From NCBI RefSeq assembly GCF_032452875.1, contig NC_083885.1, positions 31,537,925 to 31,601,924 on the forward strand: a DNA stretch of 64,000 nt, given 5' to 3'. Of the stretch, positions 1-11,442 are shown in pieces. Numbering within the stretch: the stretch's first letter is position 1; each line of letters begins with the position of its first letter. Under the pieces are notes generated by a model. It worked only from the letters and a program-made list of their open reading frames with translations. It was not told the DNA's origin and made no database searches. A program made the position numbers and the translations under genes. Source of the DNA: Bos javanicus (taxonomy: Eukaryota; Chordata; Mammalia; Artiodactyla; Bovidae).

Positions 1-611
1 CCCAAGATCAGACTTGGCTCTTTGAAAATATGTGCTGGTAAGAACATAAAATCATTGTAATTTCATTAAATAAACAAATACATTTTTATCCTGTACTTCA
101 AGCTCACAAATCAAAGCATTTGTGTTATAACAACTTTGATGGTTTTGTGCCTGAGGTTTCTGTTCACTGAGATGAGGGCTACAGGACATAAAGCTGTTTT
201 GGGGAAAGGATCTTGAGTTCAAGTGTAGGGGACATAGATTTGGCAGAAACTTTAGTATATCCAAAAATAGATAGATGCCTCTTAGTCATAGGAATGCTAT
301 AGTAAGGCTAATTATAGATAACTAAGAGGACATCTGTGACCAAAGCTCAAAAGTACCTATGGCTTCAACCAGGGATTTGAGATAAAACCTCAAAATCATT
401 TATAATCCTCACTGGAGATTGGGTGAAGTGTTCCCAACATTATCCTGGTTGGGTTTGTGTAAGAAACTGACTGCACAGAGATAATTTTGAGGAGTCAAGG
501 GACAGTGACACTGGAGGAGGTGAGGCACTACATAGGACAGAGGCTAATGCATCCGATGAGTTTCTCTTTGACTGGACAAGATAAAAAGAAACATTTGATG
601 GGTAGTCCTAG
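1..611. other. Anonymous AT-rich DNA
   Basis: I recognise no gene, RNA or repeat family here. The short antisense reading frame at 52-264 has no recognisable domain or coding signature. The block ends where BovB-like sequence begins near 612. Confidence 0.5.
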
Positions 612-1117
612 GTAGCATATTCAAAAGCAGAGACATTACTTTGCCAACAAAGGTCTGTCTAGTCAAGGCTATGGTTTTTTCCTGTGGTCATGTATGGATG
701 TGAGAGTTGGACTGTGAAGAAGGCTGAGCGCTGAAGAATTGATGCTTTTGAACTGTGGTGTTGAAGAAGACTCTTGAGAGTCCCTTGGACTGCAAGGAGA
801 TCCAACCAGTCCATTCTGAAGGAGATCAGCCCTGGGATTTCTTTGGAAGGACTGATGCTAAAGCTGAAACTCCAGTAGTTTGGCCACCTCATGTGAAGAG
901 TTGACTCATTGGAAAAGACTCTGATGCTGGGAGGGATTGGGGGCAGGAGGAGAAGGGGACAACAGAGGATGAGATGGCTGGATGGCATCACTGACTTGAT
1001 GGACGTGAGTCTGAGTGAACTCCGGGAGTTGGTGATGGACAGGGAGGCCTGGCGTGCTGCGATTCATGGGGTTGCAAAGAGTTGGACACGACTGAGCGAC
1101 TGATCTGATCTGATCTT
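612..1117 (+). mobile_element. BovB LINE, 5'-truncated 3' end
   Basis: The block matches the 3' part of the RTE-type LINE BovB: the end of the reverse-transcriptase frame (around 'GCGCTGAAGAATTGATGC'), the conserved C-terminal and 3'UTR segment, and the terminal 'GACTGAGCGACTGATC'. The copy ends in a short (TGATC)n tail at about 1098-1117, which fixes the plus orientation. It retains about 500 bp, contains stops and cannot code for a working enzyme. No clear target-site duplication was found at the left end. Confidence 0.95.
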
Positions 1118-1167
1118 GTGTTGTGGCTGAGTACCTCTGCATTAAGGGTCTCCTGTGCAAGTCAATT

Positions 1168-1301
1168 TGGAGAAGGAAATGGCACCCTACTCCAGTGTTC
1201 TTGCCTAGAGAATCCCAGGGACAGCGGAGCCTGGTGGGCTGCCGTCTATGGGGTCACACAAAGTCGGACACGACCGAAGTGACTTAGCAGCAGCAGCAGT
1301 A
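1168..1301 (+). mobile_element. Bov-A2 SINE, monomer
   Basis: One A-unit of the ruminant Bov-A2 SINE starts at 'GGAGAAGGAAATGGCA' and ends in the diagnostic (AGC)n tail. A perfect 12-bp target-site duplication, GTGCAAGTCAAT, flanks it at 1155-1166 and 1302-1313. The insertion is therefore intact and was made by target-primed reverse transcription. The A-unit shares its 3' end with BovB, whose enzyme is thought to mobilise it. Confidence 0.97.
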
Positions 1302-1313
1302 GTGCAAGTCAAT

Positions 1314-2138
1314 ATGCATCAGCAATGCACTTCAAGTTAAACAGTCATGTACTGTTTGTTGGAGAAACAAAATAACTATAATTCTTATAGCTTTTTAATA
1401 TTCTCAGGGCAGATATTCCTGATAAACAGGCGTTCTTCCATTAGGAACTTAAAAAATATAAATTAATGTCTTATACTGTGGCTCCTGTAGTGGTCTCTTG
1501 TGCTTTAGAATAGCATGAATCAATTCACCAAGGTGAGAGTCCTGTCACATTGTAAACCAGTGAAATTAAGTTTGTGAATCTGAAAAGCTGAAAAAACACC
1601 CCTGGGACTGAGGAAAATGTGAGAATAAGACTGAGAAACCATGATTCCCTATCCATCTTCCTCCACACTTACATAGCCTCTGTCATCTGGGAAAGAAGCA
1701 CAGTTTTCACCACACAAGTTAAAGGCTGTGAATGTGACCTAGATAATTCTTGAAGAATTTAAGTTGAAACACTTCCTTTAATGTCTACTGAAAGAAAAAA
1801 ACTAAACCGTCATTCCTTAGAATGAAATTGTGGTAAAGCAAGTGTATCGAAAGAGATGGATTGTGATGAAAAAGAAATTGTACTTCGAGTTAAGCTGTCT
1901 GAATATATCTGGTCAGACTTTAAAATAGTCTCATCATATTTAAATCATTGGAAATTGTGTGCGTGCATGTGTGTGTGTGGTGGCGGTGGTTTAGATAATA
2001 ACTAAATGCTATTCTAAACCAGAAGGATAAATAACTTCTCCACAGGAATAAGAAATACTTGGCATTCAAGAAATATCTAATTTGAAATGATTATGCTATA
2101 AATAATTTTCTCACTGAAAATACAATATTTTACGCTTT
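1314..2138. other. Anonymous AT-rich DNA
   Basis: No gene or confidently named repeat. A short TG-rich run with a GGT cluster lies at about 1957-1992 and is a minor simple repeat. Confidence 0.45.
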
Positions 2139-2150
2139 AGTATAGTTCTC

Positions 2151-2417
2151 GGAGAAGGTGATGGCACCCTACTCCAGTACTCTTGCCTGGAAAATCCCAT
2201 GGATAGAGGAGCCTGGTGGGCTGCAGTTCATGGGGGTCGAGAAGAGTTGGACACGACTGGGCAACTTCACTTTCACTTTTCACTTTCATGCATTGGAGAA
2301 GGAAATGGCAACCCACTCCAGTGTTCTTGCCTGGAGAATCCCAGGGATGGGGGAGCCTGGTGGGCTGCCATCCATGGGGTCACACAGAGTTGGACACGAC
2401 TGAAGCGACTTAGCAGC
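2151..2417 (+). mobile_element. Bov-A2 SINE, dimer
   Basis: Two A-units are joined by the characteristic linker (TTTCACTTTTCACTTTCATGCATT) near 2268-2296. The first unit reads 'CCATGGATAGAGGAGCC' and the second 'CCCAGGGATGGGGGAGCC', the normal difference between the two monomers. A 12-bp duplication, AGTATAGTTCTC, brackets the element at 2139-2150 and 2418-2429. The three open frames across this interval are SINE sequence, not genes. Confidence 0.97.
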
Positions 2418-2429
2418 AGTATAGTTCTC

Positions 2430-3338
2430 CTTTGGTACTTACTCAAGATAATAAATTATATAATAAATTTTAATAGTCTTAGCTTCCTGCTTTAATTAGA
2501 ACAAGAATAGAGGATAAGCAGGATGAACACCTGGCTTGATGCCTAAGCTATTTTATAAATGCCTGATAATTTTTTTGAATGATTAACAACTGGTATTGAA
2601 ACAATATTGGAGTGAATGAAAATATATAAAAATTAAAAAAAAAATTTGCACTCTTCAGCACATAAAGGTAAAGTCTCCATGTTGGCATTCCTGTTATACA
2701 AAATTTAATGGGAAAAAGACATTGGGCATGATTTATTCTGCTAATAAGAACAGTACATTTAAGAGAAGGAGAAATTGGGCTTACTAGGAAGAAAAACACT
2801 AAGTGTTCCACAGTAGTTTAATTTGCTGGTTTGATTCAGTGGTGTAGTTCATTGACTAAAGGGATTGAGAGAAATAGTATTTCTTCCTTGGAGATAGTCT
2901 TAACTGGGTGGCCTAAATGGTTTTTTCTAGCACCAAGCCTATAAAAATTTAAACATCTCGAGATTTTTATTAATTTGTCTAGTCATCCATTAATTCACAT
3001 TTAGTTTTGAATGTCTACTGTATTTCCCTAATTGTGGTAGTTACCAACACTCAGAATTTTGAAAGATACACATTGCCCTAACCCTCTCATGGCTTCAAGA
3101 ATAGTAGAGAAAACAAGAATGAAGCAGGCAGTGTCAGCTGCATGCCATATGAGGGATAACTGAAAAGGGGAGTGAGTTTTGGAAGTACAGAGCAAGGGCT
3201 CTTCTGCACTAAAACTGTTAACAATGATATGGGGTATTCAGGCGCCACCAAGGATATTTCAGACTCCTCAAGATACTTCTGTCAAATATCCTGGAACCAA
3301 AGTATTGTTAGGGCCATCAGCTAACCAAGAATCCAGGA
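2430..3338. other. AT-rich DNA with a possible old repeat
   Basis: No gene is seen. The part at 2960-3130 loosely resembles old mammal-wide repeats that begin with an 'ATTCATTCAACAAAT...' motif, but divergence is too high to name a family. Confidence 0.35.
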
Positions 3339-3349
3339 TCATGTTTAGA

Positions 3350-3662
3350 AAGTGAAAGTGAAAGTTGCTCAGTCCTGTCTGACTCTTTGCAACCCCATGG
3401 ACTATAAAATCCATGGAATTCTCCAGGCAAGAATACTGGAGTGAATAGCCTTCTCCAGGGGATCCTCCCAACTCAGGGATTGAACCCTGGTTTTCCTCAT
3501 TGCAGGCTGACTCTTCACCAGCTGAGCCACCATGGAAGCCCAAGAATACTGGAGTGGGTAGCCTATCCCTTTGCCAGGCGATCTTCCCAACCCAGAAATC
3601 TAATTGGGGTCTCCTGGATTTCATAGGCGGGTTCTTTACCAACTGAGCTATCATGGAAGCCC
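3350..3662 (-). mobile_element. Bov-tA-type SINE with two tRNA-derived heads
   Basis: Read on the minus strand, a tRNA-Glu-like head ('GGGCTTCCATGATAGCTCAG') and partial body (to about 3541) run straight into a second head ('GGGCTTCCATGGTGGCTCAG') and a full A-unit body. A target-site duplication, TCATGTTTAGA, flanks the whole unit at 3339-3349 and 3663-3673. Both heads were therefore inserted together in one event. The element at 17909-18212 has the same architecture. The 149-codon antisense frame across this region is SINE sequence. Confidence 0.93.
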
Positions 3663-3673
3663 TCATGTTTAGA

Positions 3674-4689
3674 GGCGAAACAGAAAACCCATGTTCACTG
3701 AGCCATCTACCACTCAATTTTCCTGGAGGTTAGTCTGGTATAGTAATATCTCTTCTCCACAAATGACATAATATCAATCATTACACTGGCTAGCGAATTC
3801 CTGTGATGCAAGTTTTGATCTTAGACAACGAATGTGTAAGTTTTGGGTTTAGCTATGCAAGTATTTTCTGAGATTTCATTGACTTGACCTTTGAGATTTA
3901 CCCAAGAAACATTATAGACAGTGAAAGCTCCAAAGGATTGATAACATCAATTTTAGAGTCTCCCGGTCAAAGGATGAAGAAAGTTCATTTAGCCTTTCTG
4001 CAACTATTTTCCTAAGGAAAAAAAAAATGCTTCCAACATGATAGAATAGTAATTTCCAGGCAGTGGTATGCAATATATCAAGGTAAAAGAGGATTTTGTA
4101 CAAAATAGCAACAAGGAGCAGCAAAATAGTTTGATTGTAGATTTTTATGTTCTACGCATACTCACAGCTTTCTCATTATTCATACTGACTTTCTTTTGAA
4201 AAAGAACTATATTACCTATTTTTATAAAATATGACCATGGAAATCTATATGAACACACTGTAGACAATAGAGCATGGTGGAATTTTACTATCCTAATTTC
4301 AAAGGTTATGGGTATGTGAACTTAGGTTAGTTTAAAACTTTATTTTACAATTGGGAAAGAGAAAAATCTTGGGTGATATCTACACACATACAATGCACAC
4401 ACACATCCTTCATAATAAGTTTGGAAAAAATTTGCAATTCATTAGCCAAGGATACTGAAATAAACAATAGTCAAAGGAGATGGAGCCATGTTTGTGCAAT
4501 TTTACTTGGCTCCAGAACTTTAGAAGAGACATCAGTCAGCTTTGTTTTCCACAAAAATGAGGGTCAGTGAGAGATTACATACTCATATTTACTATCTTGT
4601 TATCTGCCTTTTATGTTGTGGCTTAAAAATATATTTGCCACCTGAACCATTATTTGGGAATATATACAGATATACAAGGCCATCCTCTT
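3674..4689. other. Anonymous AT-rich DNA
   Basis: No gene and no confidently named repeat. A short (CA)-rich run lies near 4381-4408. Confidence 0.4.
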
Positions 4690-4902
4690 TCTTTTTTTTT
4701 AAAAAAAATTTCTAGTTTTACTGAGACATAATTCACATAAAATAAAATTCATCAATCTTAATACAGAAAACACAACCACATCCACATCTAATTTTAAAAC
4801 AATTCTACCACCTACAAAAGAAATTCCACACCTATTAGAAATCATGCCTCTTATCCTCTCACCCATAATCCTAGGGAAATTCAAACCTAATTTCTGTCTG
4901 TA

Positions 4903-5117
4903 TGCCAAGTCACTTCAGCCATGTCTGACTCTTTGTGACCCCATGGACTGTAGTCCACCAGGTTCTTCTGTCCACGGGGATTCTCCAGGCAAGAATAATG
5001 GAGTGGGTTGCTTTGCCCTTCTCCAGGGGATCTTCGCAATGCAGGTATCAAACCTGTGTCTCTTATGTCTCCTACATTGGCAGACAGGTTCTTTACCACA
5101 AGTGCCACCTGGGAAAT
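4903..5117 (-). mobile_element. Bov-tA SINE inside old L1
   Basis: The minus-strand copy has body 'TGTCTGACTCTTTGTGACCC' at its left end and tRNA-like head remnants ('TTCTTTACCACAAGTGCCACC') at its right. Old L1 lies on both sides. A convincing target-site duplication was not found. Confidence 0.9.
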
Positions 5118-5705
5118 ATTAATATGTCTGTTCTTACCATTTTATATAAATGAAATAAAATAATATGTGGTTTGTGAATGTGTTTTTTCTTTTAACATAA
5201 TGGTTTCAAGGTTCATCTATATTAACATATATCAGTACTCCATTCCAATTCATGGCTAAATAATAGTCCATCATATGAAAATGTCACAAATCATTTATCC
5301 ATTCATCAGTTGGTGGACATTTGAGTTGTTTCTACCTTTTGGATAATACTACTATGAACATTTGTACACACATTTTTTGTGTGTGTGGATGTACATTTTG
5401 TTCTACTTTGGTATATACCTAGGAGTAAAATTCCTGAGTTATATAGCAAATTAATAATTAACATTATGTGGAACTGGCAAAATATTTTCCAAATGGGCAT
5501 CATTTTACATTCCCACCAGCAATGTTTATGGTTTCCAGTCTGTTCACATCATAGTCAAACATCTCTTTTACCTATCTTTTTTTTTTTTTTTTTAACTATA
5601 ATGATCCTAGTGAGTGTGGAGTGATACCATATTAAGGCTTTGATTTGCATTTCTTAAACAACAATGATTCTGAGCATCTTTTAATGTATTTCTTAGACAT
5701 TATAT

Positions 5706-5925
5706 GGACTTCCCTGGTGGCTCAGACGGTAAAGTGTCTGTCTATGATGCGGGAGACCTGGGTTCGATTCCTGGGTTGGGAAGATCCCTTGGAGAAGGAA
5801 ATGGCAATCCATTCCAGTACTATTGCCTGGAAAATCCCATGGACAGAGGAGCCTGGTAGGCTACAGTCCATGGGGTCGCAAAGAGTTGGACACGACTGAG
5901 CAACTTCATGTTCACATTCATGTTC
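5706..5925 (+). mobile_element. Bov-tA SINE inside old L1
   Basis: A complete plus-strand copy: the tRNA-Glu-like head (A-box-like 'GGTGGCTCAGACGGTAAAG', B-box-like 'GGTTCGATTCC') followed by the A-unit body ending 'GACTGAGCAAC'. A perfect 11-bp duplication, AGACATTATAT, lies at 5695-5705 and 5926-5936. Confidence 0.97.
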
Positions 5926-6018
5926 AGACATTATATATCTTCTAAACAGAAATGTCTATCCAAATAGTCTGCCTAGTTTTTACATGGTTATGCATCTATT
6001 TTTGAGTTGGAAGCTATC

Positions 6019-6245
6019 TTTGGGCTTCTCAGGTGATGCTAATGGTAAATAACCTGCCTGCCAATGGAGGAGACATAATGAGACATGGGTTTGATCACCA
6101 GGTTGAGAAGATCCCCTAGAGGAGGCCATGGCAACCCACTCCAGTATTCTTGGCTGGAGAATCCCATGGACAGAGTACCCTGGTGGTCTACAGTCTATAG
6201 GATCATAAAGAGTCAGACACGACTGAAGTGACGTAGCATAACATA
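6019..6245 (+). mobile_element. Bov-tA SINE, diverged
   Basis: Head 'GGGCTTCTCAGGTGATGC' and body 'GGCAACCCACTCCAGTATTC' are clear, with several mutations in the B-box region. It is inserted in the old L1. The flanks are only weakly similar (CTATCTTT and CTATTTTT). Confidence 0.9.
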
Positions 6246-6595
6246 AACTATTTTTGTGTATACTATATACACAAGCCTTATAGATACATGATTTGCAAAT
6301 GTTTTCTCCATTTTATGAGTTGTCTTTCCACATTCTTGATGCTATAGTTCACAGTGTGAAAGTATTTAATTTTGATTCAGAGCCATCTATCTCTTTTTCT
6401 TGTACCAACCGTGCTTTTGCTGTCATGTCTAAGAACCAACACCTCATCTAAGGTCATAAAGATGTGTTCCAATGTTTTCTTGTAGTAGTTCTTTTAATTT
6501 TAACTCTTATGCTTAAATTACTGCTTGATTTAATTTTTAAATATGGCATGCAGAAGAGGTCATATTTGTTATTTTATTTATAGATAATCAATTGC

Positions 6596-6705
6596 TCTAG
6601 AGAAGGAAATGGCTACTCACTTCAGTATTCTTGCCTGGGAAATCCTATGCTACAGTCCATGGGGTCACATAAGAGTCGGACACAACTCATCGACTAAACA
6701 ACAGC
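6596..6705 (+). mobile_element. BovA-unit SINE, internally shortened
   Basis: A headless A-unit that runs from 'GAAATCCTATG' directly to 'CTACAGTCCATGG', missing the usual 'GACAGAGGAGCCTGGTGGG' middle. A 10-bp duplication, AATCAATTGC, flanks it at 6586-6595 and 6706-6715, so the element inserted as a unit into the old L1. Confidence 0.9.
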
Positions 6706-7500
6706 AATCAATTGCCACTATTATTGAAAGACAAATCTTGCCCCACTGAAATGTCTAGGCACTATTGTCTAAAAAATTATTAACCCTAAAGTTAAGAGTT
6801 TCTTCCTGGACTTTCATTTCTATTTTATTAATGTATAACTATATTGTTAATCCAGAATGACAATGTATCAATCATGTAGCTTTGTTATAAGTTTTGAAAT
6901 AGGAAATATGAGTCCCCCAAGTTTATTCTTCTTTTTCAAGATAAATCTGACTTTCTAGATCAATTCTATTTCTATATGAATTTTAGGATAAGTTTGTCAC
7001 TTTTTGCCAAAAAGCCAGATGGGAGTTTAATACAGATTGCTTTGAATCTGTAGATCAGCTTTATGTATGTCTTCTTCTTAACAATATTAAGGTTTCCAAT
7101 CTGTGAAAGTGGTATATATTTCCATGTATTTAAATCTTTAGTTTCTCACCAATGTTTTGTAGTTTTCAGCACTTCTTTATCCTAAGTGTTGTACTTTATT
7201 CTTTTTAGATGTTATTGCAAAGAACATTGTTTTCTTCAGTTGACCTTCTTGTTGTTCATTTCCTGTATATAGAAACACAATTGATTTCTATATACTGAAC
7301 TTATATCCTTCATCTTGCTTATGAGTTCTAATTCTGTGTGTGTGTTTTACTGAACTCTTCACAATATTCTACATAAAAGATTATGCTATCCAGAAACAGA
7401 GATAAATTATTTATTTTTATCCAATCTGGATGCCATTTATTTACTTTTGTTTCCTAATTGTCCCGGAATATCATGTACAATGTAAAATAAAAGTGGCAAA

Positions 7501-7728
7501 TTAGGAGTTTGAGTTTAACATATACACAACACTATATATAAAATAGATAATCAACAAAGAACCATGGTACAGGGAACTCTACTCAGTACTCTGTAACAAC
7601 CTATATAGAAAAAGTACCTAGAAAAGAATAGATAATGTACATGTAAAACTAAATCACTTTGCTGTACACCTGAAATTAACACAACATTGTAAATCAACTG
7701 TACTCCAACATACGACAAAAATTTTTAA
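7501..7728 (+). mobile_element. L1 3'UTR insertion within the old L1
   Basis: The block carries the artiodactyl L1 3'UTR signature 'TTTGCTGTACACCTGAAATT', 'AACACAACATTGTAAATCAAC' and a degenerate A-rich end, in plus orientation. The host L1 is antisense and resumes at 7741. Flanking AAAAGTGGYAAA at about 7489-7500 and 7729-7740 is the likely target-site duplication. Confidence 0.85.
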
Positions 7729-8190
7729 AAAGTGGTAAAATCATATATTCCTGCTTTGTTCCTAATCTTAGGAAACAGCAGTCATTTTTTCACCATTGGT
7801 TATTATGTTAGCTCTGGTTTTTCCACAAGTGCCTTTAATCAGGTTGCAAGAGTTCATTATTATAACTAAATTGTTGAGAATTTTTCGCATGAATCATTTT
7901 GGATTTGGGGATATACTTTTCTCTGCTAATATTGAGATTATCGTTTAGCTTATATTTTAATTTGTTGATATTGTATGTTGTGTTAATTAGCTTTTAGATA
8001 TTAAACCAACTTTGTATATCTGGGATAAAACACTCTTGGTCATGGTATATAATACTTTTATACATTATTGTATTCATTTTAAAATTATTTTGCTGAGGTG
8101 TTTTATACTTATTTACAACAAAATGTTAGTTTATGGTTTTGTTTTTCTCATGCTTACTTAAACTGGTTTTGGTGTCAATTTACTTGTCCT

Positions 8191-8398
8191 CCAGGGGGTT
8201 CTCCTGTGGCTCAGATGGTAGAGTCCGCCTGAATGCAGAAGACTCAAGTTCTATCCCTTAGTCCAGAAGATCACCTGGAGAAGAAAATGGCCACCCACTC
8301 CACTATTCTTGCCTGGATATGTATAGAGGAGTCTGGCGGGCTATACGCCATAGGGTTGCAAAGAGTCCGACACAACTGAAAGACTTCACTTTCACTTT
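8191..8398 (+). mobile_element. Bov-tA SINE, diverged
   Basis: A plus-strand head ('GGTTCTCCTGTGGCTCAG') and body ending 'GACACAACTGAAAGAC' plus a (CTTTCA) tail, inside the old L1. Candidate duplication TGTCCTCYA at both edges. Confidence 0.9.
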
Positions 8399-8633
8399 CT
8401 GTCCTCTAAAATCAGAGATTATCTCATTTAAAATTCAATAGAAATTATCGGTAAAGTTATCTGGTCTTGGGCTTTCTTTTGTGGACAGTTTTAAATTACG
8501 AATTTATTTACCTCTTATATGTATATGTAGAGTTTACTATTTTTCTTGAGTCAATTTAGGTAGCTTGTGTCTTTCTAGGGATTTTTCTGTTCTATAAAAC
8601 TTATAAATTTGCTTGCATGTAAGTTCCTATGCT

Positions 8634-8857
8634 CACATGCTTGCATGCTCAGTCATGTCTGACTCTTTGCAACCCCAGGGACTGTGGCCCACCAGGCTCC
8701 TCCAATATTCCAGGCAAGAATTATTGGAGCCATATTCCAGGCAATATTGGGTTGCCATTTGCTCCTCCAGGGGATCTTCCTGACCCAGGGATCCAACCTG
8801 TATTTCCTAGGTCTCCTGCATTGGCAGGCCAATTCTTTACCACTTGAGCTATCTATA
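8634..8857 (-). mobile_element. Bov-tA SINE with small internal duplication
   Basis: A minus-strand copy from 'GCTCAGTCATGTCTGAC' to 'TTCTTTACCACTTGAGCT'. The segment around 8704-8750 contains 'ATATTCCAGGCAA' twice, a local duplication inside the body. It is inserted in the old L1. Confidence 0.9.
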
Positions 8858-9503
8858 AGAGTACCTTATAAATTCTTTTATATTTCTAAAATTTTGCAGT
8901 GAAGTCACCTCTTCCTTTTGTTATTTTAGCAATTTCAATCTTCTGTTTTTTTTCCTTTGTCAGTTGATGAACAAGATTTTGTTCATCTTTTCAAAGAACC
9001 AAATTTTTATTGCACTGATTTTCTAAATTTATTTTCCAAATCCTTTACAATTTGTTATATTCATTATTTAATTCTTCAGGCATGCTTTGAGTTTTCTCTT
9101 CTCTCTTTATCATCTTAAGGTGAAAGACTAAGTTACCAATTTGAAACATATATATTTATTTATGTATTTAAATATAGATGTTATCACTATAAATTCCTGT
9201 CTAAGTACTCCTTTAGCAGCATCTCATAAGTATGCATTTCATTTTCATTCATCTGAAAGTGCTTTCTAATTTTCCTTATGATTTTTATTTGCCTAGTTTA
9301 TATCTACTTATAGATACTAGATAGCTACTGTAATCATTACCTTTTACAATCTTATTTTATGTTTCTTAAAGAAGATGAGCAAAGAAGAGAAAGTAAGTAT
9401 GTATTTATAGAGTTCCTTATACCAACCTTTTATTTACCATTTCTGGTTTGCTTGATTTTTTAAAAATGTGAATTTGAGTTTTCATCTGGCCTAACTTCTG
9501 AAA

Positions 9504-10878
9504 ATTTGTCAGCAAAATTAGAAAACTCAGCAGTGGCCACAGGACTGGAAAAGGTCAGTTTTCATTCCAATCCCAAAGAAAAGCAATGCCAAAGAATGCA
9601 CAAACTACCACACAATTGCACTCATCTCACACGCTAGTAATGCTCAAAATTCTCCAAGCCAGGCTTCAGCAATACGTGAACCCTGAACTTCCAGATGTTC
9701 AAGCTGGTTTTAGAAAAGGCAGAGGAACCAGAGATCAAATTGCCAACATCTGCTGGATCATAGAAAAAGCAAGAGAGTTCAAGAAAAACATCTATTTCTG
9801 CCTTATTGACTATGCCAAAGCCTTTGACTGTGTGCATCACAATAAACTGGAAAATACTTCAAGAGTTGGGAATACCAGACCACCTGATGTGCCTCTTGAG
9901 AAACCTGTATGCAAGTCAGGAAGCAACAGTTAGAACTGGATATGGAAAAACAGACTGGTTCCAAATAGGAAAAGGAGCTTGTCAAAGCTGTATACTGTCA
10001 CCCTGCTTATTTAACTTATATGCCGAGTACATCAAGAGAAGCACTGGGCTGGAGGAAGCACAAGCTGGAATCAAAATTGCCAGGAGAAATATCAATAACC
10101 TCAGATATGCAGATGACGCCAGCCTTATGGCAGAGAGTGAAGAAGAACTAAAGAACCTCTTGATGAAAGTGAAAGAGGAGAGTGAAAAAGTTGACTTAAA
10201 GCTCAACATTCAGAAAACTAAGATCATGGCATCTGGTCCCATAACTTCATGGGAAATAGATAGGGAAACAGTGGAAACAGTGGCTGACTTTATTTTGGGG
10301 GGCTCCAAAATCACTGCAGATGGTGATTGCAGCCATGAAATTAAAAGATGCTTACTCCTTGGAAGGCAAGTAATGACCAACCTAGACAGCATATTAAAAA
10401 GCAGAGACATTACTTTGTCAAGAAAGGTCCATCTAGTCAAGGCTATGGTTTTTCCAGTAGTCATGTATGGAAGTGAGAGACGGTCTATAAAGAAAGCTGA
10501 GCACTGAAGAATTGACGCTTTTGAACTGTGGTGTTGGAGAAGATTCTTGGGAGTCCCTTGGACTGCAAGGAGATCCAATCAGTCCATCCTAAAGGAGATA
10601 AGTCCTGGGTGTTCTTTGGAAGGACTGATGTTGAAGGTGAAACTCCAGTACTTTGGCCACCTGATGTGAAGAGCTGATTCATTGGAAAAGACCCTGATGC
10701 TGGGAAAGATTGAGGGCAGGAGGAGAAGGGGAGGACAAAGGATGAGATGGTTGGATGGCATCACTGACTCAATGGACATGGTTTGGGTAGACTCCAGCAG
10801 TTGGTGATGGACAGGGAGGCCTGGTGTGCTGCAGTTCATGGGGTCACAAAAGTCGGACATGACTGAGCGACTAAACTC
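9504..10878 (+). mobile_element. BovB LINE, 5'-truncated, with RT region
   Basis: A 1.4-kb plus-strand BovB starting within the reverse-transcriptase frame ('AACTCAGCAGTGGCCACAGG') and ending 'GACTGAGCGACTAAACTC' without a long tail. A perfect 11-bp duplication, AACTTCTGAAA, at 9493-9503 and 10879-10889 fixes both ends. Frameshifts and stops break the coding frame. Confidence 0.98.
9586..10507 (+). pseudogene. BovB reverse-transcriptase remnant
   Basis: Two overlapping frames cover the RT domain. The first (9586-9933) has 'QAGFRKGRGTRDQIA' and motif A 'LIDYAKAFDCV'. A small deletion near 9849 shifts the frame. The second (9806-10507, 233 codons) carries motif B and motif C, the catalytic YADD at 10106-10117. 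Motif B reads CQSCILSP where other copies here have RQGCILSP, so a conserved Arg and Gly are lost. An in-frame stop follows at 10505. The protein would copy BovB RNA at a nicked target, but this copy is broken. Confidence 0.93.
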
Positions 10879-10894
10879 AACTTCTGAAAGTTCG

Positions 10895-11442
10895 TTGCTG
10901 AACCATGAAAGATGCCAGGATTCTTGGCCTCCAGAGGAGAATAATTCAATCCAGGGCCAGAGTGGAGGCTTGATCACTCAGACCTTTTGTTGGCCTCCAG
11001 AGGAGAATAATTCAATCCAGGGCCAGAGTGGAGGCTTGATCACTCAGACCTTTTGTTAATAAAGTTTTATTAAAGAATAAAAGGGATAGAGAAAGCTTCT
11101 GACATAGACATCTAAAGGGGGCCCCCTCAGTAGTGTTAGCAACAGAGTTATATACTTTCAATTAGTTCTTACAGTGAATCAAAAGAATGTCTGGAGGTTG
11201 TAAAGACCTTACTAGACCCACTCCCATAATTTAAATTTTAAGATAACAGGATTGGCCAGAAGGTTTTTTCCAGAAACTGTCCTCAAATAGGATACATTAT
11301 TGTTATATAATCCTAAGGAACGTAGGGGGTGGGGTGGGGGGCGGAAATGTTTGTCCTTTTCTCCTCCTTGAGAATTCCAGACCCCTCTCTCCTTGGGGAC
11401 CCCCAGACCTCTTATCAACCTGCCTAGGAATTGACTCTCCCA
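10895..11442 (-). mobile_element. Solo LTR of a ruminant endogenous retrovirus
   Basis: I recognise a common ruminant ERV LTR (BTLTR1-like, probably class II). A minus orientation fits best: a long U3-like part (11442 down to about 11090), then an AATAAA signal near 11060, then a short end that contains the 66-bp duplication. TG/CA ends are possible at about 10896 and 11442, but no matching duplication of flanking DNA was found, so the borders are approximate. No gag, pol or env sequence adjoins it. Confidence 0.72.
10925..11056. repeat. Perfect 66-bp tandem duplication in the LTR
   Basis: Units 10925-10990 and 10991-11056 are identical, each starting TGGCCTCCAGAGGAG and ending GACCTTTTGT. 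Confidence 0.97.

Larger units (their letters stand above)
4690..9285 (-). mobile_element. Old L1 (L1M-type) ORF2 relic, antisense, split by later insertions
   Basis: Separate blocks (4690-4902, 5118-5694, 5937-6018, 6246-6585, 6716-7488, 7741-8190, 8400-8630, 8860-9285) read in order as the minus strand of an old L1, from the 3'UTR/ORF2 end back towards the ORF2 endonuclease-RT junction. Landmarks are the 'TTCCCACCAGCAATG' block near 5510, 'TTTGATTTGCATTTC' near 5640 and 'CAGCATCTCATAAG' near 9218. The frame is destroyed by many stops and indels, as expected for an ancient copy. Bov-tA SINEs and one L1 3'UTR were inserted later. The subfamily is an estimate. Confidence 0.8.

Noticed and set aside
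3268..3717. 149-codon minus-strand frame
   Set aside because: It spans a double-headed SINE with flanking duplications; the peptide is SINE translation.
5706..5780. tRNA-like heads of Bov-tA as tRNA genes
   Set aside because: They have A- and B-box-like motifs but continue into a SINE body and carry target-site duplications. No cloverleaf with intact acceptor stem was seen.
11320..11343. G-rich run as a second quadruplex
   Set aside because: Only three long G-runs plus a GG, so it does not meet the four-run rule cleanly.
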